Source: Eulemur rufifrons (lineage: Eukaryota; Chordata; Mammalia; Primates; Lemuridae). Taken from it: a stretch of DNA of 64,000 nucleotides. Below, piece after piece: positions 33,720 through 43,975 of the stretch (the first letter of the stretch is position 1; the number at the start of each line of letters is the position of its first letter). The notes beneath the pieces are model-generated. The model ran no database searches. It saw only the letters and a list, made by a program, of their open reading frames with translations, and had not been told where the DNA came from. Where the stretch lies: contig NC_091010.1 of the NCBI RefSeq assembly GCF_041146395.1, forward strand, positions 51,294,001 to 51,358,000, in the 5' to 3' direction. A program made the translations under genes and the position numbers.

Positions 33720-34260
33720 TTACAAACTCGCATGTTCTCTGCGTCAGTTAACCCATCAGTCTTGTCTGCACAAGAGAGCGTTCAGCCCCGGGGACCTTCT
33801 GGGAAGCGTTTTACCTCTTTCTACACCAATGAGTCCCCTGAGATGTACAGGAGGTTTACAGACACCTTGCAAGTTCATGCGTTGGGCAGTGATACACTTA
33901 AATTTTGCCTGGTTATTTCATCTGGTCCAAACATCACGCGGTTTTATTCTCCCTGATGCTGTGTTTGTGGCCAATATTTTCCACTTCTCCAGCATCTCCC
34001 CGTAAATCACTGCCTGTCAGCCGTGATATGCATTAACGAAGGCGATGACTTGTATTTCGCTTGTCATGTTTGAAGAGGTGCATGACACTGTATGGTTACC
34101 GCTAACTGGAGAAAGGGATAACTTATGTGCATGTGAGCTAATTAGTGTCGAATCACATCACCTTGCATTGCAATGACAGGCACAAATCAGAATGGCAAAG
34201 GGTTGTACCAGCCTCTGCCCTATAAGGGTCTAGCTGATATTATAAAGTTGCCACAATTCA
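33720..34260. promoter_or_regulatory. Candidate conserved non-coding block, CpG-retaining
   Basis: Repeat-free, with about fifteen CpGs. Motif-like words cluster at the right: CTAATTAG (palindrome, 34138-34145), ATTGCAAT (C/EBP-like, 34167-34174) directly overlapping TGACAG (34174-34179), and 'atatgcattaac' near 34026. Together with 30540-31320 it forms a roughly 3.5-kb repeat-poor domain broken mainly by one MIR and one Alu. Regulatory function is inferred. Confidence 0.35.
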
Positions 34261-34689
34261 GCATTCAGGACCCCCAAGCCCCACCCCACAACCAAAACAA
34301 ATTGTGCTTCAAATTACCTTAATCTTCAGGTCAAACAAATTTCAGGGACTCTGATAACTGAAACCATATTATCATTGCAGATGACAAGATTGCCTTCCTC
34401 TTTCTGGCACTCAAACCTAGGTAGAATTGTGCTTAATATAGAACTTAGCACATAGTTTAATTATGACAAGGAAACAGCCTTGCTCCCACCACATCCTCTT
34501 CCACTGGCATTTTTGTAGGAGCCTCGATCCTCATGCATTCCAGTTACTCACATCTTAAAACTCACAAGAAAAGAGGATAAATGATTCACTTTGAAAGCAA
34601 CCTCTTCATTGCAGAGATCCTTACACAGCTCTGTGAAATTTCCACTTAGGGCTCTTTTTTTTTAATAGCATGTGTCCTAATCTGTAATT
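34261..34689. other. Unassigned DNA
   Basis: No gene or clear repeat. It may be a flank of the preceding candidate block. Confidence 0.4.
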
Positions 34690-34840
34690 TCTTTTGTTCA
34701 TTAATTTTTCTTATTGAATATGATCTGTTTTCTCCACTAGAATGCAAGCTGCCTAAGGAGACAGGGTATTTTTTTTTTATACTGTTCATCATTGACTTAC
34801 CAGTGCCAAGCACAGGGTAGGTGTTCAATTATTATTTAAG
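34690..34840 (+). repeat. L2 LINE 3' end
   Basis: 'tctccactagaatgcaagctgcctaagg', 'acagggtatt', 'ccagtgccaagcacagggtaggtgttcaatt' is the L2 3' UTR end in forward order, followed by a simple repeat. Confidence 0.75.
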
Positions 34841-34930
34841 TAAAAAAGAAAGGAAGGAAGGAGAAGGGGAAGGAAAGGAGAAAGGGAGGGAGGAAGGAGG
34901 GAAGGGAGGGAAGGAGGAAGAAAAAGAGAT
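34841..34930 (+). repeat. Homopurine GGAA/GGGA low-complexity tract
   Basis: About 90 bp of nearly pure purine (GGAAG, GGGA and GAAA words) following the L2 tail. Such tracts can adopt triplex DNA and are often polymorphic. Confidence 0.9.
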
Positions 34931-35794
34931 CAGCATTAGCACATGCATTTTTGCTTGAGCACCTGGTTTTGATGGAATGTCAGGACCACCTATACTTCCC
35001 TGGGGCCAGGTTCCCTGATGTCATTGGCCTGAACACTCTGCCTTGACCTGACTTTTGATGGCAGGATCAGCTGCAACTGTTCATGCTGTTAAGCTTGTGA
35101 GTAGAAAATGGCTGGACTTCCTTTTTATTCTTCATTTATTTGTTATATCTTATCTATAACAGAAAAAAAGTCATCTCTGGGACTGAGGGCTGAAGCATTC
35201 AACAAGGCAGGTCTTGGCAGTAGGCATGCTGAGGGCGGAGGAGAGGGAGCAGAGAAGAAGCAGACCTGCTCTTCCCAAGCATGGGATTCTAACTTTTGTT
35301 CTAATTTCACCGTCAACACCTAGCTCGCTGCATGCGTGGCCTCCCGTGTCAGGATGGCTGCCAGTTTTAAACACTCGCTTAATTAATTTAGTCAGAGATT
35401 TACAAGAAGAAAAATGAAAGAGAACTAAGCCAAGTGCTTAACTTTAATTCAAAACGAATTACCTGATTTCTTTTCAGCGAAAAGCTCCTTAAGCTTCACC
35501 GCAGCATTGGCAGCTTTTCTCAAAGATACATCTTAACATGTGGTTATTTCCATGTAACTTTTAGAAGCTGCTGCTCTTTTGCCATGAGCCTAGAAAGTTT
35601 GCAGGAGGTCATTTTGTTTTGTTTTCTTAACTGCTGTGGGGATAGCAATTTTGTGCTCCTTGGAAATATTGATACAGTGACAAAATATTATGGAGTGAGG
35701 ACTTTAGGGATATTGTAGCAGCTAGGGATTCTGTCTTACATGCTAGCGAGCATTCACACTACAGTCCATTGTGTCCACCGAAAGGGTTGGCCTG
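34931..35794. other. Repeat-poor DNA, possible regulatory part 35380-35560
   Basis: No recognised repeats. The part around 35420-35560 has homeodomain-like words ('ctttaattcaaaacgaattacc') and a few CpGs. The frames at 35108-35417 have no domain. The possible regulatory role is speculative. Confidence 0.3.
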
Positions 35795-35990
35795 AAAAGT
35801 ACCAGCCCAGTCCACTCTGCAATACTGTGGAGACATTTTGTGGCAATATCAGACCAAAGGAATTTGTGAAAATACAGATTAATGGGTCCCACCCTCAGGA
35901 TTCTGCTGTGCAAAGAATGGGGCCCAGGAATTTTTATTTTCCAACATCCCAGGTCATCATGATATGATACAGTTTAAAAACACTGCTTTG
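35795..35990 (+). mobile_element. MER5A-type hAT element
   Basis: 'tttgtgaaaatacagattaatgggtcccacc', 'ggattctgctgtgcaaagaatggggcccagg', 'aatttttattttccaacatccc' and 'cagtttaaaaacactgc' follow the forward MER5A order. Confidence 0.65.
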
Positions 35991-36009
35991 GGAAATTAAA
36001 AAAATAACA

Positions 36010-36204
36010 ATAAGATATCATCTCCATCATGTATAACTGTAATAAGTGAATCGCTGAAATTGCTTTCTGAACATTCTCCAATCTGGATCTCCTCTGTTAA
36101 CTTCGCAACAAATGGATCTTGTACTTCTTCTTAAGGCCCTTCAATGACTCCCTAACTCTTTCAAGATTTCTTTCAAAAGTTTTTGCTCAGCATTTAACAC
36201 TTTT
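36010..36204 (+). repeat. L2 LINE, left part
   Basis: 'ggcccttcaatgactccctaac' and 'tcaagatttctttcaaaag' resemble the 'ccattgcactcaggat' part of L2. It is interrupted by a MER5A-type element. Confidence 0.55.
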
Positions 36205-36362
36205 CAAGATCCAGAACAATGCTTCATAAAAGGAACTTGTTAAAAAGGTAGGTTACTGGGCCCCTCTAAACCAAATTTCCTGGACATGGCCAGAAATTTA
36301 TCTCTTAGTAAATTCCCTAGGCAATGTATTTCAAAATGTTGATTTATTTAAAAGTTTGAGGA
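36205..36362 (+). mobile_element. MER5A-type element inserted in L2
   Basis: 'aggaacttgttaaaaaggtaggttactgggcccctctaaacc', 'gtaaattccctaggcaatgtatttc' follow forward MER5A, with L2 sequence on both sides. The insertion is therefore younger than the L2. Confidence 0.6.
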
Positions 36363-36780
36363 CTTCTAATTGAGATTTTGTCTGGCCTGTTTCCCACCAT
36401 TGATTACATACATTCTCTCCTGCAGCTACACCACACTGCTCAAAATTCCTTCAATATCTTGGCTGTTTCAAGTCTCCTGGAATTCCCTACCTTTACCCAC
36501 CATCCAGCTGACACTGCCTGCACATCGTACACTTTGCAGAGGCATCGTATCCCCAGGATGTCTCTCTTGAGTCCCCGGTTTGAAACCCATGCATCTCTTC
36601 TCTGCTCTCACAGCATCCTTTATATATATTGAGTTAGAATTTATCTCCCTGGATAGATGTTGTGGATTTACTCAGTGCCTCCCCCACTAGGTTGTGAGTT
36701 CCTTGAGATCTGGGAGCATTTCTCATTTAACATCCTCTGTATCACCAGTGATGAATGCAGGGCTGGTCTGCCTACACCAG
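36363..36780 (+). repeat. L2 LINE, right part with 3' end
   Basis: 'gtctcctggaattccctacc' (the L2 'ctggaatgctcttcc' block), 'gagttagaatttatctccctgg', 'cccccactaggttgtgagttccttgag', and the end region 'catcctctgtatcaccagtg'. Confidence 0.65.
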
Positions 36781-36859
36781 TCCTCGATCTGTCAGCTGTT
36801 AGATGAATGAGCTAGAACAGTAATGCAGAGTAGTAGAGAGATAGTTATACATAGAATGG

Positions 36860-37110
36860 TGTGGCTTTATCCATAAGACCTTAAAGCATTCTTTGCTGGA
36901 AAAGACTTTATGATGGTGAAGTTAATCTGGGAATATTGCATGGAGGGAGAGCATATTGAGCTTGGCCTTGACCAAAAGACATAGCAAGAAGAAAGGGATC
37001 TGTTGATACAATCAAAGGAAAGAAAGTGGAGAGCAAGTGAGCCTGTGGACAACATGCGAGGAGCGAAGGATGGATGAAGCAGAGAGGTCAGAACATGGAT
37101 CAAATCGTCA
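36860..37110 (-). repeat. Possible L2 LINE fragment, antisense
   Basis: 'gctggaaaagactttatgatggtgaag' and 'tattgagcttggccttgacc' resemble reverse L2 ('gaaggcttcatggaggagg', 'gagctgagccttgaa'). Weak. Confidence 0.4.
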
Positions 37111-38179
37111 AGAAGCTGCAGAAAGAATTTTCTTGGACTACTAGGACTGAAGATGCTGGTTTGCCTTATGGTTCTTAGCTTACGAGTAGGCTAATCTTAT
37201 CTCTGCTGCCTGTGTGATGGTACCTCGTGTGAACTGTATGGTTCTCTGTCCCCATTAGAAAGGAATCAGTGACAGTGATCTATCATCCTATAAATGTTTC
37301 CATTTTCTCTTGCTCATCTCCAAGAAATAGTTCAGGTAACTCTACTTCATGATTTATAGCCTGCTTTTTCTATAGAATTCAAGGAAAAATGTCAGACTAT
37401 AAGGATTTCAGTTGTTTACTCTGTAAATAAAGTAAATATCTTGACCAAGAAGAGTGAGAGTGAGATTGAAAGAGAGAAGGAGAGGAGAGACAGGGAAAAA
37501 AAAAAATAAATAAATAAACAGTGAAAGAACCTGAAAGAAAAGTTCAATAGACTCTTGGCATCATTTATTGTAATCTTTTATTTCTTAAAGAGAACTGAAT
37601 TAAAGGTGAATGTCTCATGTTCAATCTTCTGTCAGAAACCTGAAGCTTTGACATGAGAGGTTTTAAAATGGAAGGAAGAGTTTTTGAGGAGAGAGAAGGG
37701 AAATGCATGTAAAAGACATGAAAGTAAGTTAACAAGTACATCCATAATTTAAAGTTGGACTACTTCACATTTTTCTAATTGCTTTTGCAAACCATCAGTG
37801 CATTCTGCAGCTTCGGTTATACGCTGACTTAGAGTGCATGGTTTCTTCTGCCAGGGACTTGAGTTCTTTCATGTCCTCGTTTCTTTGCCAGGATCTCTCA
37901 GTCAGAGCTCTCCAACACACCCAGGATTAAATCCACCTACACGTCACGCCATTTTTGGTAGCACTGGTTTTTGGACCTAACTGTGGCCTTAGTTTGAGAT
38001 TAAATCATGTGAGATTGAGTTTTTTTCCGGGCCATACGACATTGAATTCCAGTAAATTCAGAAGAGGAAGAAGAAAGTAGGATATCAACTATCTTAAGCA
38101 AATGACCTTTGAAACTCTGCAAAATTTAAAGGTCAGAAGGCTTGCAGAGTAGACTGACATTAAATAATTCGTCAATATT
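37111..38179. other. Repeat-poor DNA
   Basis: A-rich run at about 37496-37518. From 37600 to 38110 no repeat is recognised and a few CpGs remain (37815, 37823, 37879, 37942). It contains the left copy of a 33-bp direct repeat (37543-37575). No gene. Confidence 0.4.
37543..37575 (+). repeat. 33-bp direct repeat, copy 1
   Basis: Matches 42295-42327 at 31 of 33 positions in direct orientation. The core ATAGACTCTTGGCATCATTT is identical in both. The sequences on either side are unrelated. Confidence 0.85.
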
Positions 38180-38460
38180 TTTCTTTATCCAGCCTTTCAT
38201 CTTGATTCCATTCTATCCTCCCTCCCCCATTCTACCATCCTGCCAAACCTTGGCACCAGTCTAAGCATCATCCTAGCCTACCCAAGATGTCACCCAGTTT
38301 TTTTCCTCTGGGTTCCTCAATGGCCCCTCAAATCTCCTCCTAATTGCTGCTCCTTTTCCCTATAAACCCTCATTGAGATCAGTGCAGCTGCCTTCTGAAA
38401 GTTCTCCCTGACCTCTTCTTCATCATCCCCAGGGGCATTTCTACTCTTCCTAGACTTATT
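38180..38460 (+). repeat. Probable L2 LINE fragment, left of Alu
   Basis: Pyrimidine-rich: 'ttccctataaaccctcattgag', 'gccttctgaaagttctccctgacc', resembling the L2 region around 'ggccttccctgacc'. It ends at the Alu. Confidence 0.4.
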
Positions 38461-38461
38461 T

Positions 38462-38799
38462 ATTTATTTTTTTTTTTTTGTTGAGACAGAGTCTCACTTT
38501 ATTGCCCAGGCTAGAGTGAGTGCCGTGGCGTCAGCTTAGCTCACAGCAACCTCAGACTCCTCGGCTTAAGCGATCCTACTGCCTCAGCCTCCCGAGTAGC
38601 TGGGACTACAGGCATGCGCCACTATGCCCAGCTAATTTTTTTCTATATATAGATTTTTAGTTGTCCATATAATGTCTTTCTATTTTTAGTAGAGACGGGG
38701 TCTCGCTCAGGCTGGTCTCGAACTCCTGACCTTGAGCGATCCACCTGCCTCGGCCTCCCAGAGTGCTAGGATTACAGGCGTGAGCCACCGCGCCCGGCC
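38462..38799 (-). mobile_element. Alu SINE (strepsirrhine type), antisense, with AT-rich spacer
   Basis: Starts with a poly-T (tail side) and ends 'cgcgcccggcc'. Both monomers are well preserved, with many CpGs at the right end. An extra block between the monomers (38638-38680, '...agttgtccatataatg...') is a feature I associate with lemur and loris Alus. I found no clean target-site duplication. The frame at 38657-38863 (-) is Alu-derived. Confidence 0.95.
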
Positions 38800-38839
38800 A
38801 AATTTTTTGCTGATACATAAATACAATTGTTGTAGCTTT

Positions 38840-39085
38840 TAATGGTTCTCTATAGCATGCCATCTTTCAGGCCTTGCATTTTACTCCTGAGGACCTAATC
38901 TTTGTCTACCTCTCCATTCTCATCTTTCTCTCTCTCTCTCTCTCTCCTCCCTCTCATGCTCCCTCTTCATCCCCAGAACTGCTTATAGATCCTACACTGC
39001 ATCAGGCTCTCTTGTCTGCAAAATTTTTCTCATATTCTTATAAATATTTGCAAAAAGGGGTGAGGTACATGTGGCCTTCGGGATC
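38840..39085 (+). repeat. L2 LINE fragment
   Basis: 'taatggttctctatagcatgcc', 'gaggacctaatctttgtctacctctcc', 'tcatgctccctcttc' follow L2 order ('ggctccccattgc', 'gcctacctctcc'). It includes a (TC)n run at 38927-38946. The frame at 38874-39107 is repeat-derived. Confidence 0.5.
38927..38946 (+). repeat. (TC)n microsatellite
   Basis: About ten TC units inside the L2 fragment. Confidence 0.9.
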
Positions 39086-39224
39086 CTTGAGTACGGCATT
39101 TGACTGAATCCAAGTTTTACCAAACAAATCCTTTTATTAAAGGGATGCAACAGAGAAAAATGTAGCTTTTCATGCCTCCTTTGGTGCTTAAAAAGAAACA
39201 GTCTTGAAATCAGAAGGCTGCAGA

Positions 39225-39345
39225 GTAATTATCTAACCAAATTAAAATTGTTATTTTTGTCTGCTTCCTTCACTAGATACAAGTTCCTTAATAGGCATGT
39301 CTTCCACCTCTGTATGCCCAGGGTCTAATATGATTGTCTCCCTTG
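39225..39345 (+). repeat. L2 LINE 3' end fragment
   Basis: 'cttcactagatacaagttcctta', 'ataggcatgtcttccacctctgtatgcccagggtc' resemble the L2 3' UTR. It probably continues the preceding L2 copy. Confidence 0.5.
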
Positions 39346-39647
39346 TAGTGTGCTGTCTAGAATTCTTTCTTTTAGAGACCAGATAGGGCTCATTTTATGT
39401 GATTCTGGAGTGTCTGATCTTGGACCCTTTAAACCTAGTGATGGATATGAGACTAGGATAGGTCTTTTTTGAGAGAGCTTTGAAAAAGATGCTCCCTTCT
39501 TCCAGAGCCCAAAGCTCTAAGGACACTCAAGGTGAATATCTTATGACTATTTTCTCCTCCTGCATAGAGAAAACCATCTTTGATAAGGCACTTAGGCCAA
39601 CATTCCAAAAGAAGCAGAGCCTATAATCCCAGGAAGTGATAGGACTA

Positions 39648-39673
39648 GAGAGAGAGAGAGAGAGAGAGAGAGA
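39648..39673 (+). repeat. (AG)n microsatellite
   Basis: About 13 uninterrupted AG units. Confidence 0.93.
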
Positions 39674-39774
39674 ATAGAAAAGATCATTCTAACCCTCTCT
39701 CCCAGACTCTGGATGTATCCACACACAAGTCTGTTCACTGTAATCTTCAGCCATGTGAGCAAAGTAATTATTAA

Positions 39775-39807
39775 ACAAACAACAACAACAACAACAACAA
39801 CAACAAA
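39775..39807 (+). repeat. (CAA)n microsatellite
   Basis: About ten CAA units. The opposite strand gives the artefactual poly-Val peptide. Confidence 0.93.
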
Positions 39808-41199
39808 ACCTTGAAATACTATCATTTGAAAAACAAAAGAAATGAGGTAACCAATTAATGCTTATATTATAATAGACTACAGGAATTAAAAAAAAACACT
39901 CTATTTCTTAAGGTAAAGGAAGGAGAAAGACAGAGAGGGTTAAGAAGGGTGAAGGAATCAGAAGGCATATGGTTGGCAATCAAGATGGAATACTTGCTTT
40001 GAAGACCTTCTAATGCAGGAATAAAGATGGTAAATACACAGAAGAAAAAGGAATGTACACATTAACTGAGTATGGACTCAGGATTTAATTGCTGGGGAGA
40101 CCCAGAGCAATCTGAGAGGCACGATACCCTGCTTATAGATTGATAAGCCAATGATTCATCTGAACGGGGGAAAATCAGAACCTAACACCATGAAATACAT
40201 TTTGTTAATTCATATTTATAGTTCCATTTCTAGCACATACCTAACGTAGGGTTAAATTTTCAGCGTCTCTGTAGGAGTGTACCCTGACAGATATATATTC
40301 AGGGTTGTACTTTCGGTCAAAGAATAAAATGATGAAACCCACTAGGAATGGCTTCAGAATACAGTGAGGCCAATGAGGTCTCATTTGTCACGGTGAGTGA
40401 AACGTCGTAAACAGAGCACAGACATTACACTCAGAAGCTAACTTCAGCTTCTGACCCTCTGTGACGGCAAACAGCCAGAGGAAGGCCACAAGCAGGATGA
40501 AAGGGGACGGCACCAGAGGAGTCCTCTGTCTGCCCTCCGCGTGGCGGTTCTGGGAATTGAGATCCACTTCCTGACTCTGTCAGCTGGTACTTTGCACACA
40601 CAGAGGGCAGGAGAACCCTTGGCCCCTTTAATAACGGTGAAGACAGATAATGGAAAACCTGGTCCTACGCACTTATCTACTCTGTGTGGAAGTGAGTTTC
40701 TGTCTTCAGATCAGGAGGTGAAGCTTGCTTATAAATCACGTGGGGGTATGTTTCTAACCATGACTCATTAGGTTAAAGAGCTAGTTACAAGAAAGTAAGA
40801 GATAAATATCTTTCCTACTAGGAACTAACTTAAGAAGGAGGTATCTCTTAGGAGCAAAGCAAATGAGTAGATTCAGGTAAGTAGCCCATGAATTCAATTT
40901 TTGATATCATAAAATATTAATCACTCAATCATTGGTTTTAAAAACATAGCAAGGGATATAAACATCCATTTATTTAAAAAGGAAAATGACAAATTTATTT
41001 CTTCTAATATATAATCAGTTAAGGAGGAAGATACAAAAGAGGGTGGGTTGAGGAGGGAGAGGGTCCTAAAACAGAATCAATCTTGAAGTTTGTCAAAGTT
41101 TTAAGAGATAGAGATGAAATAAAATCGCGTGTATAAAAGTGGACTAATATTGCCTGTTTCCTGGGGGAGAAAAGCAAGCAAAGAGCAACAATCACTATT

Positions 41200-42296
41200 A
41201 CAACAAAGTAAATGAAATTTGACTTCCAATTCCTGGTTCCACATATAAGAAGACTGAAAGTCATCACACTCCATCCTAACAACCAGTTAAAAGCTGAACA
41301 GACTGAAAAATCAACAACTATTCTTGGATCCATTAGAGAAGTGAGGACAGAGGGCCCCCAAGACTGAGAGAAACAGACAGAAAGATGTAAGGAACAGAGA
41401 CCCACAGGAGGAAACTGCCCAGGGAAGCAATGATCAAATAGGAAAATCTGAACTGTAATTGATGAATTGCTGGAGGCTGGGTGTGGACAAGTCTAGGGGT
41501 TAAAAACTCCAGGAGGATCCAGTCATGGAGGAGCCCCCAACATTTTGTCAGTATTTCCTCCAGGAGTGTGAACCAATTCTCATATTAAATGTTAGAAAAA
41601 ATTCCCCTAGTTCTTCCAGTAGGGGGATCTATAGAGGAGAAAAGGAACCATTTTTGAATACGCCAGAGTACTCTGCTCTTCTTAACAAGGCTCACGCTCA
41701 GGAGAAACTTTTAACCAGAGCCTAACCTGCCAGGTATTATCAGCGCCTAACTAGCCTGGGGGAAAAGAAATGCCCAACTCTTGCCTGCTTTAGCCATCCT
41801 GTCACTTCCATCAACGGGGAAAAAGTGAGAAATAATTCTGAACTTCACAGACAAGAGGCATAGGCTCACTAAAGACTGAGGCCTTATTATAGGATTATAA
41901 AACACTTCTCCTTCCCTCAAATCTTACCACCACATTACTAAAGGCCTACAAACAGCAGTTCCTCTTACCTGGTATAACATGCTTAGCTACTGAAAAAATT
42001 ACAGGGCATACAAAAAGGCAAAGCGGAGATTTGAAGAGACAGAACAAGCATCAGGTACAGACATGGCATGGATATTAGAATTATCAAGCTGAAAATTAAA
42101 AAAAAAACAAAACACCTGATTGATGTGTTAGGAGATCTACTAGACAAAGTAGATAACATGTAAGAACGGAGAGATGAAAATCCCGGAAAAGAACCAAAAG
42201 GAGGTGCTAGAGATAAAAACTCTCTAACAGAAATGAAGAATGCCTTTGATGGGTTTATTAGTCGACTTGACACAGCTAAGAAAAGACTCTGAGCTT
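41200..42296 (+). mobile_element. L1M-type LINE 5' end: 5' UTR and start of ORF1
   Basis: The left part matches an old L1 5' UTR ('ctgaacagactgaaaaatcaac', 'ggatccattagagaagtgagg', 'gagaaacagacagaaag'). From about 42030 it enters ORF1 ('gcatggatattagaattatc', 'gaagaatgcctttgatggg'), giving the coiled-coil-type ISRLDTA residues near 42260. A short deletion then shifts the frame before 'ctctgagctt', and L1 homology stops at 42296. An L1 5' end without its 3' end is unusual, since most L1s lose the 5' side. The rest was removed by a later deletion or rearrangement. The frame at 41019-41405 (-) is antisense noise. Confidence 0.75.
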
Positions 42297-42327
42297 CCAT
42301 AGACTCTTGGCATCATTTGTTGTAATC
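42295..42327 (+). repeat. 33-bp direct repeat, copy 2
   Basis: Second copy of 37543-37575 (2 mismatches), beginning exactly where L1 homology ends. It may mark a templated repair junction. Confidence 0.85.
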
Positions 42328-42439
42328 GCATATACAATAGGTGTTTTAATAATAAGAGGTACCCAATTTTAAATGCCTAGAGACATAATAAACCTAAAGT
42401 TCACATCTTATCAATGGCAAGCATGTTTCTGATAAGGAC

Positions 42440-42960
42440 AACTTCTCTTTCAGCACGTAAATGATCACTTACCCTGCCCAAGGCTTCTTTCCAACTCACC
42501 ATCACTTCATCCCAATGAGGGGCTGAATAGCTGAGTTACTCTTCAAAAGCCCCTAATTGTCATTTGAAGATGTTGTTGGCTGTATGCGTAACAATAAATA
42601 TGCTTTAATAATTAATTTGCATCCATTTAACATAAAATATGCCATTAAACTAAATTAAATGTCTATCTTGGGATCTTAATGGAGCGTATTACCCCCAAAA
42701 TGCAAAATCCCCTTTCAATTAAAACTCTTTGCAGCAATAATTGTAATAATAATTGCATCAACTCACTTCCATTTCTCTCTTATCATCCTGAACATGTCTC
42801 TCATCTTGGCACTGTAGGAAATCTTTGTGTTGGCAGGATATTAGTGAAGCATGTTGTAGTTAACACTAATTAATTCGTGTTGGTCTCTTCACAATCTAAT
42901 GAAACAAAATTAAACCTGTACTTTGTTCATTTGGTTCATATTTTTCAAATGAGACACCTA
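42440..42960. promoter_or_regulatory. Candidate conserved non-coding block, homeodomain/POU-rich
   Basis: AT-rich but not simple: ATTTGCAT, the perfect octamer in reverse complement (42615-42622), sits beside 'taataattaa'. 'cactaattaattcg' lies at 42865-42878, and there are further 'caataattg' and 'caattaaaac' words. No interspersed repeat is recognised. This resembles developmental enhancers in composition. Function is inferred only. Confidence 0.33.
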
Positions 42961-43559
42961 ATGAGACTTTATAAAGGGCATGTCAACTCTATATAGTTAG
43001 TCTCTTTGAGATTTCTTTAAGCTTTCCAAAGGGAAAGCTCTGAATAGCATGCCAATAATAATGATTATGATTATATACCAAAAAAGGAAATGAGTTGCCA
43101 CAAAGTGGCTGACGATATTTCAAAACTGATTTATTCCTATGAGTTTATAACCATACAGTAGTTTCTTCTTAGAACTGGCATTGAAGGAAGGAAATTAAAG
43201 AACTATTTTCTTCAAAGCTTCCTTGCCAGGAACGCTTAGATCCACTACTGTTAAAATAGTTTTGAAAAGGCAGTAATTATCCAAGTAATTAAAAACAAAT
43301 TTGACTTTTGTTTTGAGAATACATAAAATCATCCATTGGAAAATTATGAAGATCAGAGTTTCTAATTTTATTGGCTTATTATATCATTTCCACTTTTATT
43401 TGATTCTTTATTTTTACTTGGTTAAGGAAGAACTACCTAGAAAATAGCAGAAGCTCAACTGGGATTTGGGGGATTAAGATACTAGGTCCTGCAAAACACA
43501 GTCAAAAAAACCAAGAAGATTCTTTTTTCCTAGTTTATTTTCATCAAGCATAATTGTGT
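42961..43559. other. Unassigned AT-rich DNA
   Basis: No gene or secure repeat family seen. Confidence 0.4.
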
Positions 43560-43730
43560 ATATTTGGAAACTACTCTGTGATATTGGCCAAGTCACCTAC
43601 TGGCTTTGACTATTTTTTTTTAATTGTTTCATTGCAGCTTTATTCAGGACAAGAAAAGAGTTTGACTGTTTGTTTCTCTTACAAAATGAGAATGCGGATC
43701 CATATGATCTCTTAGGACTAAAATTTTAAA
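43560..43730 (+). repeat. MIR SINE interrupted by a ~50-bp insertion
   Basis: 'ctgtgatattggccaagtcacc' before and 'gtttctcttacaaaatgagaatg' after are consecutive MIR parts. Between them is a T-run plus 'gtttcattgcagctttattc', an L1 3' UTR-like antisense scrap. Near-identical 'tttgactattt' (43605-43615) and 'tttgactgttt' (43661-43671) flank it. Confidence 0.55.
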
Positions 43731-43819
43731 ATTGTATAATTCAAAATGCAACATAAGCAGCCAAAAACTTATTCAGAGGAAAATTCATAGTTTTATAATT
43801 TTAACACTTATTACTGAAA

Positions 43820-43975
43820 GGACTACTAACAGCTAACACTTGTGTATCACTTACACAGGTTTAGGCACTGTTATAAGTACTATACAGGCAGGAACTATTA
43901 ATATTTAAGAAAAGTAGACTATAGCTGTGTTCTTGCCTAAACCTGAAGCCCAAGCACCCTGCCAAGGAAATCAAC
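43820..43975 (-). repeat. MIR SINE, partial
   Basis: 'ctaacacttgtgtatcacttacacaggtttaggcactg' and 'ttataagtactatacagg' match the reverse MIR end. The core is decayed, ending 'gcctaaacctgaagcccaagc'. Confidence 0.55.

Larger units (their letters stand above)
39346..41199. other. Mostly single-copy DNA with two simple repeats
   Basis: No gene. It contains (AG)n at 39648-39673 and (CAA)n at 39775-39807. Around 40380-40560 several CpGs are retained ('cacggtgagtgaaacgtcg', 'ctccgcgtggcgg'). The frame at 40541-40771 has no domain. Confidence 0.4.

Noticed and set aside
38462..38799. Alu target-site duplication for the antisense Alu
   Set aside because: Flanks share only T/A-rich words. No convincing duplication of 7 bp or more could be aligned.
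39775..39825. Poly-valine membrane-like peptide on the minus strand
   Set aside because: Translation of the (CAA)n repeat.
41019..41405. 128-codon minus-strand frame
   Set aside because: Antisense to an L1 5' UTR, hydrophobic low-complexity product, no known protein resemblance.
37543..42327. The 33-bp repeat as ordinary L1 target-site duplication
   Set aside because: The 4.7 kb between copies contains ancient L2 and an Alu instead of a single L1, and no poly-A or poly-T tail adjoins copy 1 in the right place.
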